A stretch of 64,000 nucleotides of DNA from Anolis sagrei (Eukaryota; Chordata; Lepidosauria; Squamata; Anolidae), in NCBI RefSeq assembly GCF_037176765.1, contig NC_090021.1, positions 195,405,378 to 195,469,377 on the forward strand, read 5' to 3'. Both the position numbers and the translations under genes were made by a program. This document shows, one piece after another, positions 47,119-60,231 of the stretch. The notes beneath the pieces were generated by a model. That model made no database searches. It worked only from the letters and a program-made list of their open reading frames with translations, and had not been told where the DNA came from. Every line of letters begins with the position of its first letter. The stretch's first letter is position 1.

Positions 47119-47439
47119 CCCGGTGGTGCAGTGGGTTAAAGCACTGAGCTGCTGAACTTGTTGACGGAAAAGTCGCAAGTTCGAATGTGGGGAGCAGGGT
47201 GAGCTCCCGCTGTCAGCCCCAGCTTCTGCCAACCTAGCAGTTAAAAAACATGCAAATGTGAGATCAATAGGTACCGCTCCGACGGGAAGGTAATGGCGCT
47301 CCATGCAGTCATGCCAGCCACATGACCTTGGAGATGTCTACAGACGCCAGCTCTTTGGCTTAGAAATTGAGATGAGCACCAACCCCCAGAATCGGACACG
47401 ATTGGACTTAATGTCAGGAGAGAACCTTTATCTTTACCT
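47119..47439 (+). mobile_element. Full-length tRNA-derived SINE with perfect target duplication
   Basis: It starts CCGGTGGTGCAGTGGGTTAA (A-box region), has GCAAGTTCGAATG as B box, and ends CTTTATCTTTACC. Perfect 10-bp repeats TAACATGTCC flank it (47109-47118, 47440-47449). It is the best-bounded SINE in the window. Confidence 0.93.
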
Positions 47440-47767
47440 TAACATGTCCATGTTGTTTGCTGAAACCTATTGAACTGTATGTCTATGCTTTTCATATTTT
47501 TTCTGTCTCTAAAACAAAACTTTCTGTTAAAGAGGTACGGACCAGAGACACATGTACTTACTTTGTTAACTGAGGTATACCTATACCTTGGGTCTAGTTT
47601 CTAAAAAGGTCTGATAATGTGGAGATACTTCAGGAGCATTGTTCCTTCTTAATGGAAAATGGGCTCAGAAGGGACTCCTTCAGCCCATCATAATTCATGT
47701 TACATGAACCTAAATATCTATTAAAATTCAGATTTAAGCCAAGATTTTATTTTTTTTAACCAAGTAT

Positions 47768-50098
47768 TTTATTGCATATTTACAACACAACTGAAGACAC
47801 GATCATAAGAAGAAACAGGCAGCACACATTACCTATGTAAACTGCACTTATATCAGAGAGATAATGGATCAGTATTACTTTAGAAAGAGGTATCTTGGGA
47901 TGTTCCATAGAAATTAGACATCTGTTCTGGATGTTTTCAGTCTCTGCACCGATGCCTTGGACAAAGGAAGGGAAGGGGAAAAAACACCTCACTATGTACA
48001 TTAATTAAGAAGGGGAATTATGCAATCTCCAGGTGATGTTAGATTGCAAATCCCTTAGTTTCAGCCAGCAGTGGGGAGGAATATCGGGAGTTACAGTAGG
48101 CTATAGAAGTGAGGACAGGAAGGCTGCACATAGGGAACCAATTTATAGGCAGAGTTGTAACAGTAATTCAAAATGGACTAGATTAAAAAACAAATTAACA
48201 AATTAATAGCATTAATAAGGAGAAATTTCAAATTTACCCTGAAGATCTAAAAGAAAGAACTGAACACCAATGAAGTAATGGTCAAGTCACACTTGGAAAA
48301 GCCTTGCATTTAATAGCAGTGATTATGCTAAAAACCCTGCTACCAGAGGACCAGTTGGTCACACAAAGCACTATAATACACATTTACATGGCAGTATTGA
48401 TGACCTTCGGCAAGTTACTCTCAGAAAATCTCATGATAGATTCATTGTAGGGTCGCTTTAAGTTATTAAATGATTTGAAGACACACAGCAATAGAAATTC
48501 TTCCTATTGCCGTCTAGCATATTACAGAGTGATTACTAAGCAACTCAAATTTACTTTTAATGCATTGGTTGGCAATTAAAATGGTATTTGAGGTTTTGTT
48601 TGTTTGTTTGTTTGTTTTTGCTTAAACAAAGGCTGCAACCTTTGGGTTGATTTTAGGCCTACTATTATGTGAGCTGAGCAAAGGCTGTAGGTGTAAAGAT
48701 AGGAAGGGCCAAAAGGGATCGACAACACCCTGTGAATTTCACAGTGGGTGATGTTGCTGCCTTACTTGTAGTGACCTGAAACTATGCTAGAGACTGTAAG
48801 ACCCTGTTAGTATAACTGCACATGGATAGCACTAGAAAAAAGTATGACACAATCTTGAAATTCTTTCTGCTGCCATTCAAGTATAAAAAAGGCAAGTGAA
48901 ACACACTTTTCCTAATACTTAGTGTTTATTATGAAAGTGTTTTCAAATCAAAATTCACAATATTGATTGGTTCCAAATATTTCAGGAAGAACTGTAATTT
49001 CTGTATTTCAGGAAAGAAAAGAAAGAGAAAACAAAACAATAGTAACAGAAGCAAAATCCAAGGCTAAACACATAGCGTTATTTCTGACAGTGGAATATAT
49101 CAGTATAGTTAACATAGTTCCAAGAGTTGCTCAAACTGCTGGATTGTCTTGAAAAAACACAGGTGAAAAATTGCACCATTTTGTCCTGACCTGACCTGCT
49201 AAAGCTAACCACCATACAGAGCTGGGGATGATGGATGTGATTGAGAACTTTGTACAACTCTATCAAACCCCAACTTACCAATTTGGTGTATACCCTACTT
49301 CCTTTTGAGATGATCATTAATGCTTCAAGTTGATATATTTTATCACTAAAGCACAGGCTTAAAATGAAGGTTGAAATAAATAATACTATCAAAATACTGA
49401 CACCCCTTTTCCTCCATTAAAATATTTGGAGGCCATTTCTAACTTATGCAAGTAGAGTCAAGCGCTCCAGTTTTCCTTGTCATTACAACCCTAACTTCTT
49501 GCAATTAAAATGGGCTAGGTCACTTTCTTAAAATCTCAATATAACTATTTTTAAAAAGGAGAAGCTAAAAGGGGCAGTTTCAGCTACATCCCGGTTCAAT
49601 CGAAAGCAAGTCAAAGTGCAGTCAACAGCATGCCCAAGTAACACACCACTGATTTACTAAGAGCCTTTTTGAAGTTCTGGTCTGTGATGTCAAAGCAACT
49701 CAATGTTGAATGCTGCAGATTTGGTCACAGTATCATATAGAACTACTGTTGTTTGTCATTGGACATGGATAGTCAAGTAATACAAGAGTCAATATATTAC
49801 CAGGCACTCTTTAAATAAAAATAAATACATAATATTAACAATGTAGCGAGGGTGATGAAAGAAATCCACATATCTATGGGAATTCCAAAAAGTCAATGTT
49901 GCGTTATGTATTTTTTGAGATGAGAATTGTGAATATATTTAGCCCTATATTCCAAACCCACTGCCCAAGTGAACGGCAGAAGGGATGATCAACCTGAAAC
50001 CATTAGACTGCTGAGCAACCAATGCTTTCCTGTGTTCAATGTAAGACATTCAGAACACGTTTGCATTGGGTTACACAACAATCTGCCCAAAGTTTATT
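47768..50098 (-). promoter_or_regulatory. Candidate CERS6 poly(A) signals
   Basis: Minus-strand AATAAA motifs lie at 50093-50098, 48925-48930 and 47768-47773. The first two have GU-rich sequence behind them (GATTGTTGTGTAAC and AAAAGTGTGTTTC), the usual downstream element. More proximal AATAAA motifs exist near 55441-55446. Which is used cannot be read from sequence. Confidence 0.4.
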
Positions 50099-52195
50099 GC
50101 AAAATACGGCAACACACAGGTACATCCACCCACAAATAAGAGAGTTCCCTGCTTATTACAACATGCTCAGCTCCACTGTGGAATGATTTGAAAAGAAAAA
50201 GACATCTCTTTGACATATGTCTGATGAAGGACCTTCATAATCATTCTGTGGCTATATATTGTCACATACTGGTGATATGTTAAGACGTGATTATCCCACT
50301 TGTCCTCTAAATCTGAGAGTTGCTAAGTGGGCTCCTCTACAATTAGTTAAGACTGGAAATCCCATCAGTTCTTGCCAGTATCACCCATGGGGAGGAATGT
50401 TGGGAGCTACAGTTCAGAAACAACTAATAGGCTACACTTTGCTCACTTTAGTTCTTAAACTAAGCCTACTTCTCTGGGTTGAGAAGTTTATTAGTTCCTT
50501 GCAGATCCACTGCAACAGATGCCAGCTCTAAGAAGGAAACCATCTTCAATTCAGGACAGCACAGGGAAGAGTTGCAAATGCTCTGTAAGGGAAGCTGTTT
50601 GTGCATGTACCTTAATATCATTAGCAACCAACTTTGTTGTTTCTCATGAGAAAATAAATTCTTAGTTCATAAAAAACACTGGCCTCTATGTGTGTCCCTG
50701 CCAGATATTGTTGTACTGCATCACCTGTCAGGCTTTACCTTTGGATATGCTGGCTAGGAGTGATGGGAGCTGCAATCCAACATCTGACAAGTCACTTGTG
50801 CCTCATCTTTGATTTACACTCCCCAAGTGATGGGATAGAAGGGTAATTTTTGGAGTCCTGCTCCTTATATGCCATTGCATGTAGGACTTTCAATGTGAAC
50901 CAAACATACAAGGAAGTCTCACCTAAGTGCATTGCAAAAATGAAACAAAACACCAAAAAGGTTATGGTGGACAGGCAGCCTGGGTAAGGCAACCTGTAGA
51001 GGTCTGATTCATGGATAGTGCAAACTAATCCTACTTACATATGCTTATGGGTCCTGGGTCACACTGATCACTGTAAATATCGTGACTGTAGTGGGGGAGC
51101 ATACACGAACCCCAAGGCATGTGTGGGATTCTGTCTCTCCAAAATACAGCTTATGCAAACCAGCCCTATAATGCAAACATACAGAAACCAAAACCTGTGC
51201 TACAGACAAGAAATGAAAGCAATCTGTTGAACAACCTCAAAGTGGCAACAAGGACAAATTTATATTTGTCTCTTTTTGGCATTTTCAATCTGGCACTCCA
51301 GTTTGGATGGAGATTGCAAATAAATCCCACATTCCCATCCTCAAGTGGCTATATCTATTTACTTGTTTTATACAAACACACACTTTCTTCTTTTAGTGCG
51401 TCCCATGTCAATACCTAAAAGAGAATAAATGCACACAACTATGAAACTTACTTCACTATCTCAGGGCTGAGTAATAAAACATTCAGTCTAGCTACTACCT
51501 TCCACACACTGCATTTCTTATTTTCCCTATTCTACACAATCCAGCCACTGCACCTCTTACTCTAGTGCTAAAAAGGGACCAAAGAGCTTTTTACTAAGAT
51601 CTTAATACACACACACAAAAGGCTGAAAATACTAATATAGGAAATGCAAATTGTATCTAGAAGATTCAGTTCCTTACATACATACAACTCTGGGAGACAA
51701 AGACTGATCTTATGCACTCACATGGCCGCCTGTTTACTTCAGATCACTGGAAAGAGTGGACAGACCTTCCCTGAAGAAGGAATCCACCTGCAGTATGGCT
51801 ATGATATTACATGTGGAGAAGCACAAATCTCTTACATTAAGCTGTAGCTACCACTCCATAGATTGGGTAACATCACAGTATGCTTTGTAACTGTTTTCTG
51901 TGTTATCCAAAGCAATACCTGGGAGCCTTCCTCTCCCTAAGTCTAGTTTCTAATCTCTGACTGCATCAGCATGAGCAGAACTAATAGATACACAGTCCCT
52001 TTACAATAATACTGGGAAAACCAAACCTGTTCAGAAATCCTCTCTACACAACACCTCAAAGTAATTTGAAAATCCCACCCTCCCTGATCAGTGCTTTTTG
52101 TCAACAGAAAATTGAATGTAAGCTGCTGGTGTGCCTCTTTTTTTTTTTAATCATGACTCACATAGAATACCTCAATTCATGACCATGCAGAGACC

Positions 52196-52345
52196 CCGAT
52201 TCAATCAGGCTTCCTGATGCATAAGGGACTCCAGACTAGCTCCTGATTCAATCAGGCTTCCTGATACATAAGGGACTCCAGACTAGCTCCTGATGCTTAA
52301 TCATGACCGACTCCAGACTAGCTCCTGATGCTTAATCATGACCAA
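52196..52345 (+). repeat. Local tandem duplications in the putative CERS6 3' UTR
   Basis: A unit of about 48 bases (TTCAATCAGGCTTCCTGATG, CATAAGGGACTCC) is repeated twice and runs into a second unit (GACTCCAGACTAGCTCCTGA, TGCTTAATCATGACC) also present twice. Confidence 0.88.
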
Positions 52346-53714
52346 AATGTTACATGTACGTTACGACAACTGTGAATGTAAATAATTCCCAACCACCCAC
52401 CACAACCGCACTTTGCTGATAGGAGAATTCGTAAATGAGATGTCACTGTGTTTTGGGAGGACATTGATACAATTTCCATCAGCTCAAGAACGGAGAACCT
52501 CATACTCAACTATAGCTGTATCTCCATATCCTCACTGCAGAGTGGCTGGTTAATGGGTCTCCACCTGTCCTCTACACACCTATAGCCATAGAAGCATGAA
52601 CTAAATCCTGAATGATAGAATAATTATCTCTTAACTCAGTGTTTCCCAAACTCTAGTCTTCCAGGTATATTAGACATCGGCTCCCAGAATCCCTGATCAT
52701 TGGCCAAAGCAGCTGAGACTTTTGGGAGCTGAAATCCAAAACACCTAAATGATTAGAGTTTAACAATCATAAGTATTAGCATTGCTTTAGACTTCCATTA
52801 CCACCAAAGTATACTTAATAGTGTGGAAGAAGTGAAGGCCCAGATGACTTTTATTCCCCTTTATTCCATGAGTACCCTTCATTCTGTTTCTCCACAATGG
52901 CATTTTTACAAAGCTGATTTGCACAACTGCGCTGTTCTGTTTTAAACTTTACAAAATAAGTGATTTATCCAGTGAATTTCCATGTATTAAAGTAATAAGT
53001 GTTAAAGTATGAGATCTTGACTTAACGCGTTCTGGCTTTCAAAATTTTTGAATATTTTTTAAGACACAGCAAATTGAAATCGGAAATTGTATGCACGTTA
53101 CCAAAGCCCAAACTCAATATGGGAGAGGTATGTTAGCTTCAAAAACAGTCAGTAGAAGGGATGACTGAACATGGAACTCAAGTCTCTTCTGTATACACTG
53201 GCAAAATACTGTATTAGATTTAACAATTTTAAGGACACCTGAGTTACAGCAGATGTCTAGTAGTAAAAAAGATTTGTGGTTGAAAATAATTTCTTCAGGT
53301 TGTGAGCAGGCTGTTCTTCTTCTCTGTGTGTATTACCATCTTTCCAGTGTATTATCTGGTGCATATATATATAGTTCCCAGTAATAACACAATACCGCTG
53401 GACAAAAATACCAGGGCTTGCAAAAACTATTTTCAGATTACAGCTCCCAAGATTCCCCAACTATCTTGGCTGTTGGCCAGGCTGGTTGAGGCCTGGAAGC
53501 TGTATTCTGAAAAGGAAAAAATTCAAATTATCTGATGAATTTACAGATAGTTTTCTCTTCTTCTGACATTTGCTCTGGTAAGGACAGAAGTTCATTCTGT
53601 ATTAAGAATACTGTTTCCTAAGTATCTTCTGGGAAAATCAGTCTCAAGAAAAATATATTTTTAAAATACTCTTCCTGCTGCATGTTCTTTGAGCTCATTT
53701 CCTTTAGAAAAGTA

Positions 53715-53890
53715 AACAAGTCTGTTCACACTGCAGAATTATAACAGTTCAACTCCACTTGGAACTGCCATCCCATCCTATGGAATCCTGGGATTTGTAG
53801 TTTTTTGTGGAACTGGAGCTCTCCAACAGAGAAGGGCAAATATCTCACTAAATTACAAATCCCAGAATTCCTTAGCACTGAGCAATAGCA
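53715..53890. mobile_element. Degenerate MITE
   Basis: Contains GGAATCCTGGGATTTGTAG and the inverse ACAAATCCCAGAATTCC, wording shared with other lizard MITEs. The ends are unclear. Confidence 0.45.
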
Positions 53891-55923
53891 ATCAATGTAA
53901 TTGCTATAATTCTTCAATATGGAAACAGCCTAGGTTATTGATAGTGCTAGTCTTATTAGTCATTAAAAGGCCTGGGTGCTTGTTATTGATCCATCCTGTA
54001 GCACACATATCTAGTAGGTTTTCATGTTCCTAGCCTGGGCTGAATAGTACCAAAAGTGGCAATGTTATGGGTTAATGAATGTGGCCTGCCTCCCACAAAA
54101 ACTATGTTGAGAGACTGCTATGAGGCCTATGGGTGCGTCTGTCAGAATGTGTGGAATGATCCAGGACTAATAGTGTGTTATACAGAAGAACCAAGACTGC
54201 ACCTCCAACCCATTCACTATGAGCCACCCAGATTACCCCATGTACACAAAATATAAAAAATGCAAGCCCCACATACCAAGGTGGGTTGCTTATTGGGTTG
54301 GACCATTGTCTAAGATTGGAAAACTAGTCTTTTTGGACAATAGCCATACTGACTTAGGGCTCCAGACTGGGGAGGGCACCTGTATCTTTCATAGTTGTGT
54401 AGAAGATGGAATTAAACAGGTGTTGCTTCTCATGCAATCAGGTAACAAGCTAGTTGAAATTCCCTCTTGTACATAACAAAGGCACAGGAGCCCTCTGTAA
54501 TCCCATACTGTCTGAACTAAACCAGAAATTAACTTTCCAACTTTTGGCTCTTTGGAAGTCAGGAGAACATTGGAATGATCTTGAAATACATCTCGGGCAG
54601 CAGAAAGAGACCTAATTCTTACAAATTTCATGAGAGGTGATACATTTAAGTCTATACTCTACCATACTCATGTGTTGGGAGCAGACACATGATACCAAAA
54701 AGATCCTAGACATAAACTAATATGTCAAGAAAAAGTCCTAGGCTTGAACATCCTACCGTGAATTCTATGTACATAGAATATTTTTTGTATGGCACAGTAT
54801 TAAACCAACTGAGTCCCCAGATTTAAGTCTAAACTTAAACAGGTTTGAAAACACTATCTGAAAGAATTAGGCCTCAGACATTCCAGTCTCTTTCCAATCC
54901 TTTCCGGGCAATCCTATTTTTAGTGAGCAATTGTTTTCTTGACACTTCTCCAAATATTAGCTTTTACATACATGACTATAGGGGTCAAGTAAACATATTT
55001 TTTCTGATACTTAAAATAAAAAGGCATCAAAATCTACACAAGAAGTTTAAATTAAACAGATGTTAAATCGGAAAGGCAGGACCCGTCTACAGGTTGAGGT
55101 CATCACGTTTGGTGTAAACATAGTTTGGACATTTGTAGAAACAGCGGGTTCTAATCTTACTTGCCACCAATTTTAGTGTTTAAAACAATGCTAACATATC
55201 TCCTTTTACAGTATCTGTGGTTTAATTTGTATCATCGAATTGATCCCACCAGGAGCGATTTAAAAAACAAATGCACCATTTTAAAGTTTCGCATCAGGGG
55301 TAGAAGCGATCACTGTGATTGTACTGGCAATTTCTAAAGTCAGGATCTTTCAGCAAAAAGGCAAGAAAAAAAAAGGTCCAGCAAAAAAGAAAAACAGGAA
55401 GGGAAAAATAGATCTATAATGGGAGGTGAACTTTTCTACTTTTATTGTAAGAGAAATCAGGCAGGTGCCTATAATATTACATTCTGGTGGTAGAAACCAA
55501 GCACAGAAAATATATGTATCTTTTATTTGATAGTCTCTTGAACTGATGAAGTCCAAAGAGACCTAGAAGAAGTTCTATTTCATCTGCCACGTCACCGCCC
55601 AACAAGATATAAAATAAATAATGTCCAAGGACTACAGAAGAAAATACTGCTCCCATCTAGTCATGTATATATACATACAGCATGCCTACATACATAAAAT
55701 GGTGTGGCGCTGTCATTCACAAACAGGAAATACGGCAGTGCGCTATCAGAAGCTTTTAAATATTCCGTGTGTGTGTGTGTGTGGTTTTTTTCTCTGATTT
55801 TGAGAAAAAGAAGGAAAAAAGGAAGAAAGGTGGAAAAAAAAATCAAAACCCAGCATTCACAACTTATTTACTTTCAGTAGCAAACAGTTCATTTTGTTCG
55901 TGTCTCAGTGTGTGGCCCAGGAA

Positions 55924-56082
55924 CTAGTGTTCCTCCGCAGAATTGCCACCGGTGAGGTACCCGTTTGTTCCGTTCGTTCCACTTGTCCCATTGGTAGTAG
56001 CAGAATTATGGGGATTCTTTGAATGAGGGACTGAGGTTTCTTCATCTGAACTAGACTCGACGTCGCTCCGGTCATCCCTTGC
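55924..56082 (-). CDS. CERS6: CERS6 terminal coding exon
   Basis: The acceptor CACCCTTTGCAG is followed by 52 codons and [55 protein letters not shown]. Human reads VSKDDRSDIESSSDEE at this point. Confidence 0.96.
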   Translation of the reverse strand, partial: ARDDRSDVESSSDEETSVPHSKNPHNSATTNGTSGTNGTNGYLTGGNSAEEH

Positions 56083-59000
56083 CTGCAAAGGGTGCAAGAA
56101 AAAGAGAAGGAAATGCACCGGTATCTCTGGCATGAGAGAAATGAGACAAAACAATTAGCTTATTTAAGCACTCCCTGTCCACCTCCTGATTGACAGAAAA
56201 CCATCAAGTCATAAGTCTCTACTTTGAAGACTTCTCATCTCTTTTGGCTTGAATGCCTAACCAGAGACACTACACTAGAGACAGCTGCACCTGGCCTACT
56301 CAACACACAGGCTAACATTTTGTTTCTGATATATGCAGCTGAAATTCCACATTATGATGCCTTTCTGATCCTCCAGACTCTCCATCAGCCACGGACTAGC
56401 TGTTGGAAGAGTGTTACTGAAGTGATACCGTGTAACCCTTACATTAAGTGTGATTATGTAAGATCATGGTCATAAAGTGATTGATAAGTGCTTGGAAAAT
56501 TACCTCCCCCTACATTATAAGGGACATTTATTTACAGTTAGCCCTCCATATTCACTGGGGTTAGAAGCTCAGGATCCCTGCAAAAGTGGAAAAATGTGAG
56601 TAAAAAACTCCACTATTTTTAACATAAAATATTATCTCTACTATATGAATCATTGTGTTTTTCTGAGTGATTTCATGATCAACATCTGCAGAAATGTGTT
56701 TTCTATAGAAATCTCTAGGTACTCCAGCGCAATACAGATGTTGATCATAGTCACACTGGAGGAGCTAGAGATTCCTAGAGAGACCATATTAATCAAATCC
56801 ACAAATAATCAAATCCACAAACAAAAGCCTGCAAATATGCAGGGCCAACTGTACCACTATATTTAGATCGCACTTTTCTCCTACCACAGAGATCCAAGGC
56901 AAATTACATCATAATTAAAACAGATACAATAATAACTATAGTAAGTTTCAGAGTTTCACAAATCATTAAGAGGACCTACATTAAAAGCAATTTAAAAAGC
57001 ATAAAAGAAAAAAAGGCAGCATTTCCCACACATTAAAACTCTTTCCCTTAATAGCCAGTCAGTTGATAAAAATATTCCAAAAGAAAGAGGTTATTGCCTA
57101 CTGGCAAAAGGTCAACAGAAAAGGAGGCATACTAGCTTCCCTTAGAAAAGTGTTCTAAGACTGAGGAGTAGCCATTGAGATGACCTTCTCTTATGCCCTC
57201 ACTAAGCATGATTGTGGCTGGGCACATCCATCTATCTATCTCAGTGGTTCTCAACCTGCGGGAGGCAGCCCAGCCATGGGCCACAAGAACGAAAATCTGG
57301 TTCCTGAACCTTCTTCCTCTTTATTTATTTTATTTTATTTCCGCTCCTTTCTGCAGAGCTGGCCAGCCTCGCCCCTTTTGGTACTAACGTTGGAGAGTAG
57401 TCCCTGGTCAAAGGGTCCCTGGTCAAAGTGGTCCCTGGTCAATGTTTGCCCTAGTCTAGTGGTCCTTGGTCAAAGTGGTCTCTGGTCAAGTGGGCCCTGG
57501 TCCAAAAAAGGTTGGGAACTACTGATCTATCTACTCAATTTCTACTCAAGGTGACATGGATAGCTCTCCTTTTCCCCAGTTTTATTGCCAAAATGGCCCC
57601 GTTTTCGCACCAGTCTAATCCCGGTCTATCCCTGTCCTCCTTTATCTATCCCTGCCATTACAAACCTTCTGTTTTCTAGAAAGATTTAAAAGATAAAGGC
57701 AATTTGGAAATTATCATTTGAGGAACTGTAGAAACACTGTCATGATGAGGCAGCATACGCTGCGTAGAAAGACATTCTGTGGCAATTAAGATGGGAGAAA
57801 AAAGGTGAGTAATTAAGAAGAAGCAGCAGCAAAGAAACAAGAGAGAAAACTATTTTAACTGGCAAAGCAATTAGTAAATCAACAAGGCCCCGAAAGATGC
57901 CCCAAATACTTTGGAGCACTGACCATCTGCATCACTTTAAACAACAGCCACCAGTAAATTCATAAGGAAAAAGAAAAGAGAAAAAGAAAAGTAGCCTGTG
58001 ACAATGCCAAAGAACGCTGAAGATAACTGAGATGTGGCTTGAACTATTTTGATGACTGGGCATTTGATATGGGATCCTAAGTTAGGTTTAGCTGGAGGCA
58101 TCTTCCAGAACTACCCAAGGCCCAGTTGAGTAATTTAAGTTATGGATTTATTTATTAGTTGATTAAAATATGTATAGAGAGAGTTCAAACTGTTGGGCAC
58201 ATATAACTGAGAAAGCTTTTCCATGACTTAAAGTCTCTGCTTCTTTTTACTCAAGGGAACATTCCTGTGACTACATGACTAAAGAGGCAAAACAGCTCCA
58301 TAGATGCATAGTTTCAAATATTTTCTTCAACTGATTTTTCAGAACAGGTTCAACTTGTGAAAATTTAAACAGCTGTGGAGGATGCTACATCAGTTTTTGC
58401 ATTTTCCCTGTTGAAATGTTTCATTTAGAGCCAAACTGGTATCAGAACACAGGATTTAAAACTGGTATTTTGATGCCTTGGGACCTGCTGACTAACCAAA
58501 AAACAAACAAAAAAACATGCAATCTTAAAGAAAGCATACATGCAGAATGACAGCCGCTGAAGAAACAAGGTGAAGATGCAAAGCAAAGCAAGACAGTAGG
58601 CTGGCAATTTACAGGCTTGTGTACAAGTGTGTGTGAGAGAGTATGTGTGCACACATGCGTATGTGTATTTTTGGACATGTTCGTTTTCTCTAAGGAGAAA
58701 CTTACATGCAAGGGGTTCCATTTCCCAGCCTTCAAAGGCAGCAGAAAGAAGATAATTAAGAAGGATAAGATAAGTCACACATGATTTGATATGAAACAAG
58801 TAGCTTCCTACCAGGTGATGAGAACACAACTGCAGATCTGACACAACTGCTGTATTTCCCTTAAGTGTTGAAATACAAGATGATGAGGGATCAGGACCCA
58901 TTGAAGTCACAACTTTTAGCCCTAAAACTAGATCTCTGAATTCTAGTTTTCTGGTACATGTTGTGGTAAATGCTTGGAACTGTTTTGCACATTGCAGTTT

Positions 59001-59575
59001 TAATGTATTTTGTACGTTGTTTTCAATGCAGCACATGGAAGCAAACACAGATATAATCACACAGGTACTTTCCCAATGGAACTGGGTAGGCAGCAGCCTC
59101 AAAACAAATGTATGCTTAACGGCAGATCTAGATCTTCTATCACATATTGCTTTCTGAGAAACAGAATCATAGGATTCACAGCAAACAGGTTTCAGGCATA
59201 AAGAAAGGGAAGGCTCAGGTTAGCTATATTGTAATTAAGGGGCATTTACTAAATATGTTAACTGCAAGTTTGTGGTAAGACTTTGCCATGAATCAGAAAC
59301 ATCAGAGATCTTAGGGGTGCTATTCTGACCAATTTGTATGAAAAAGAAAGTTCATCGGATGTGTAGGGTGGAAAGCAAGAAGACATAAATGTGAAAAAAA
59401 AATTCCATCAATTCTTACCTTGCCTTTAGAAATAGCTTTATAAGCAGCCTTTACTATTAGGTAGGACCAAAAACAGTGAAGAACTTGAAGTATCAGAAGT
59501 AAAATGATAAAGATCGACAAGGCAGGAAACCCGCCGACAATTTCAGGAAGTTCAAACATTGTTGTGTTCAATATC
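55924..59575 (-). CDS. CERS6: Ceramide synthase 6, C-terminal exons
   Basis: CERS6 is an ER multi-pass enzyme that joins fatty acyl-CoA (preferring C14-C16 chains in known homologues) to sphingoid bases to make (dihydro)ceramide. The window holds exon 59419-59575, a micro-exon at 58706-58729 and terminal exon 55924-56082. The first encodes the last membrane helix of the TLC domain ([20 protein letters not shown]), matching human [19 protein letters not shown]. The last encodes the acidic tail [13 protein letters not shown] and NGTSGTNG repeats, as in human. The Ser-rich acidic motif resembles the CK2 sites known in ceramide synthase tails. The upstream coding exons lie beyond 64000. Confidence 0.95.
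56535..56851. mobile_element. Tigger/pogo-like MITE with TA duplication
   Basis: TA flanks CAGTTAGCCCTCCATATTCA on the left and ATATGCAGGGCCAACTG on the right. The inside has GAGATTCCTAGAGAGACC and repeated CAAATCCACAAA. It lies in the last CERS6 intron. Confidence 0.82.
57242..57524. mobile_element. hAT (Charlie-like) non-autonomous element with perfect target duplication
   Basis: The ends CAGTGGTTCTCAACCTGCGG and GGTTGGGAACTACTG are flanked by ATCTATCT on both sides (57234-57241, 57525-57532). The right half has four or more copies of a GGTCCCTGGTCAAAGT-like unit. Same family as 12790-13245. Confidence 0.88.
58706..58729 (-). CDS. CERS6: CERS6 alternative 24-base micro-exon
   Basis: Eight codons, AGKWNPLH, lie between a strong acceptor (TTATCTTCTTTCTGCTGCCTTTGAAG) read in two parts, TTATCTTCTTTC and TGCTGCCTTTGAAG, and a consensus donor, CAT|GTAAGT. 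It is phase 0 on both sides, so it can be included or skipped without changing frame. I recall the same residues as an insertion in a longer human CERS6 isoform just before the DDRSD tail. Confidence 0.85.
59419..59575 (-). CDS. CERS6: CERS6 penultimate constitutive exon (last TM helix)
   Basis: One base then 52 codons: [20 protein letters not shown], the helix, and [12 protein letters not shown]. The acceptor is CTTTTTTTTCTTTTAG and the donor is AAG|GTAAGA, phase 0 at the 3' end. Confidence 0.95.
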
Positions 59576-60231
59576 CTAAAAGAAAAAAAAGAAGAGTCAA
59601 TGCAGAATTAATGAAAGAGGCTGTATTTATCCATGCTGCTTCCTTACTCAGTCCCAATCCATTTAGTTGTGGAAGTATGGCAGCATGTTAACTGGTAACT
59701 CACAAGACCTCATTTACATTACCTTCTGTGGTCTTCAAGATGAATTTAAAAAATAACGGTATTTTAAAGCAATACAGCAGTTACATTCAAGTCTGTATGC
59801 TGCTTTTCACCCATTTTCCTCACCCTTACACCTCTATTATATTGCACTTATAATTCATGCAATGCATGTTTGTCTTTTAAGGCATTCCTCCCCATGAGAC
59901 TTCTAAGCAGACCCATTTCTGCTTGTTTATAAGAAGTATCTATAACTTCCTGGGTTGTCCTCCCACCAACCACTGGTGGTTTCATCAACGATGAAATTTA
60001 GCAGCTATCATAAAATTTGCTGCTATTGTTCTGTTGACTCTGATCCTGTCATAAAAACTTCAGCTATCCATGGTATAAGAGGGAGGAGAGTGACCTTCTG
60101 CACTATAGTGTCCTATGATCACATATATGAGAACATTTTATAGGTTTTTTGCTACCTTGAGATAGAAGGCAAACAACATTCTTTGTTTTTCTTGCTGATT
60201 GTGGCCCATTCTCCATTCTTCATACACTGAG

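Larger units (their letters stand above)
44027..47750. other. Region upstream of NOSTRIN and downstream of CERS6
   Basis: This should contain the NOSTRIN 5' UTR and promoter (minus strand, rightwards). I see no CpG island or clear TATA box. It contains a GGAT microsatellite and one full SINE. Untranslated NOSTRIN exons may exist but cannot be seen. Confidence 0.5.
48925..55923 (-). other. Probable long CERS6 3' UTR and flank
   Basis: About 7 kb after the CERS6 stop has almost no transposon copies, in contrast with the rest of the window. A long conserved 3' UTR would explain that; human CERS6 is also known for a multi-kilobase 3' UTR. MITE-like pieces near 52650-52760 and 53720-53890 and a tandem repeat at 52196-52345 are the exceptions. 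No coding frame here is convincing. Confidence 0.5.

Noticed and set aside
58425-59102. A 225-codon minus-strand open frame in the last CERS6 intron
   Set aside because: No recognisable domain. It covers the micro-exon in a different frame, and its sequence reads as translated intron.
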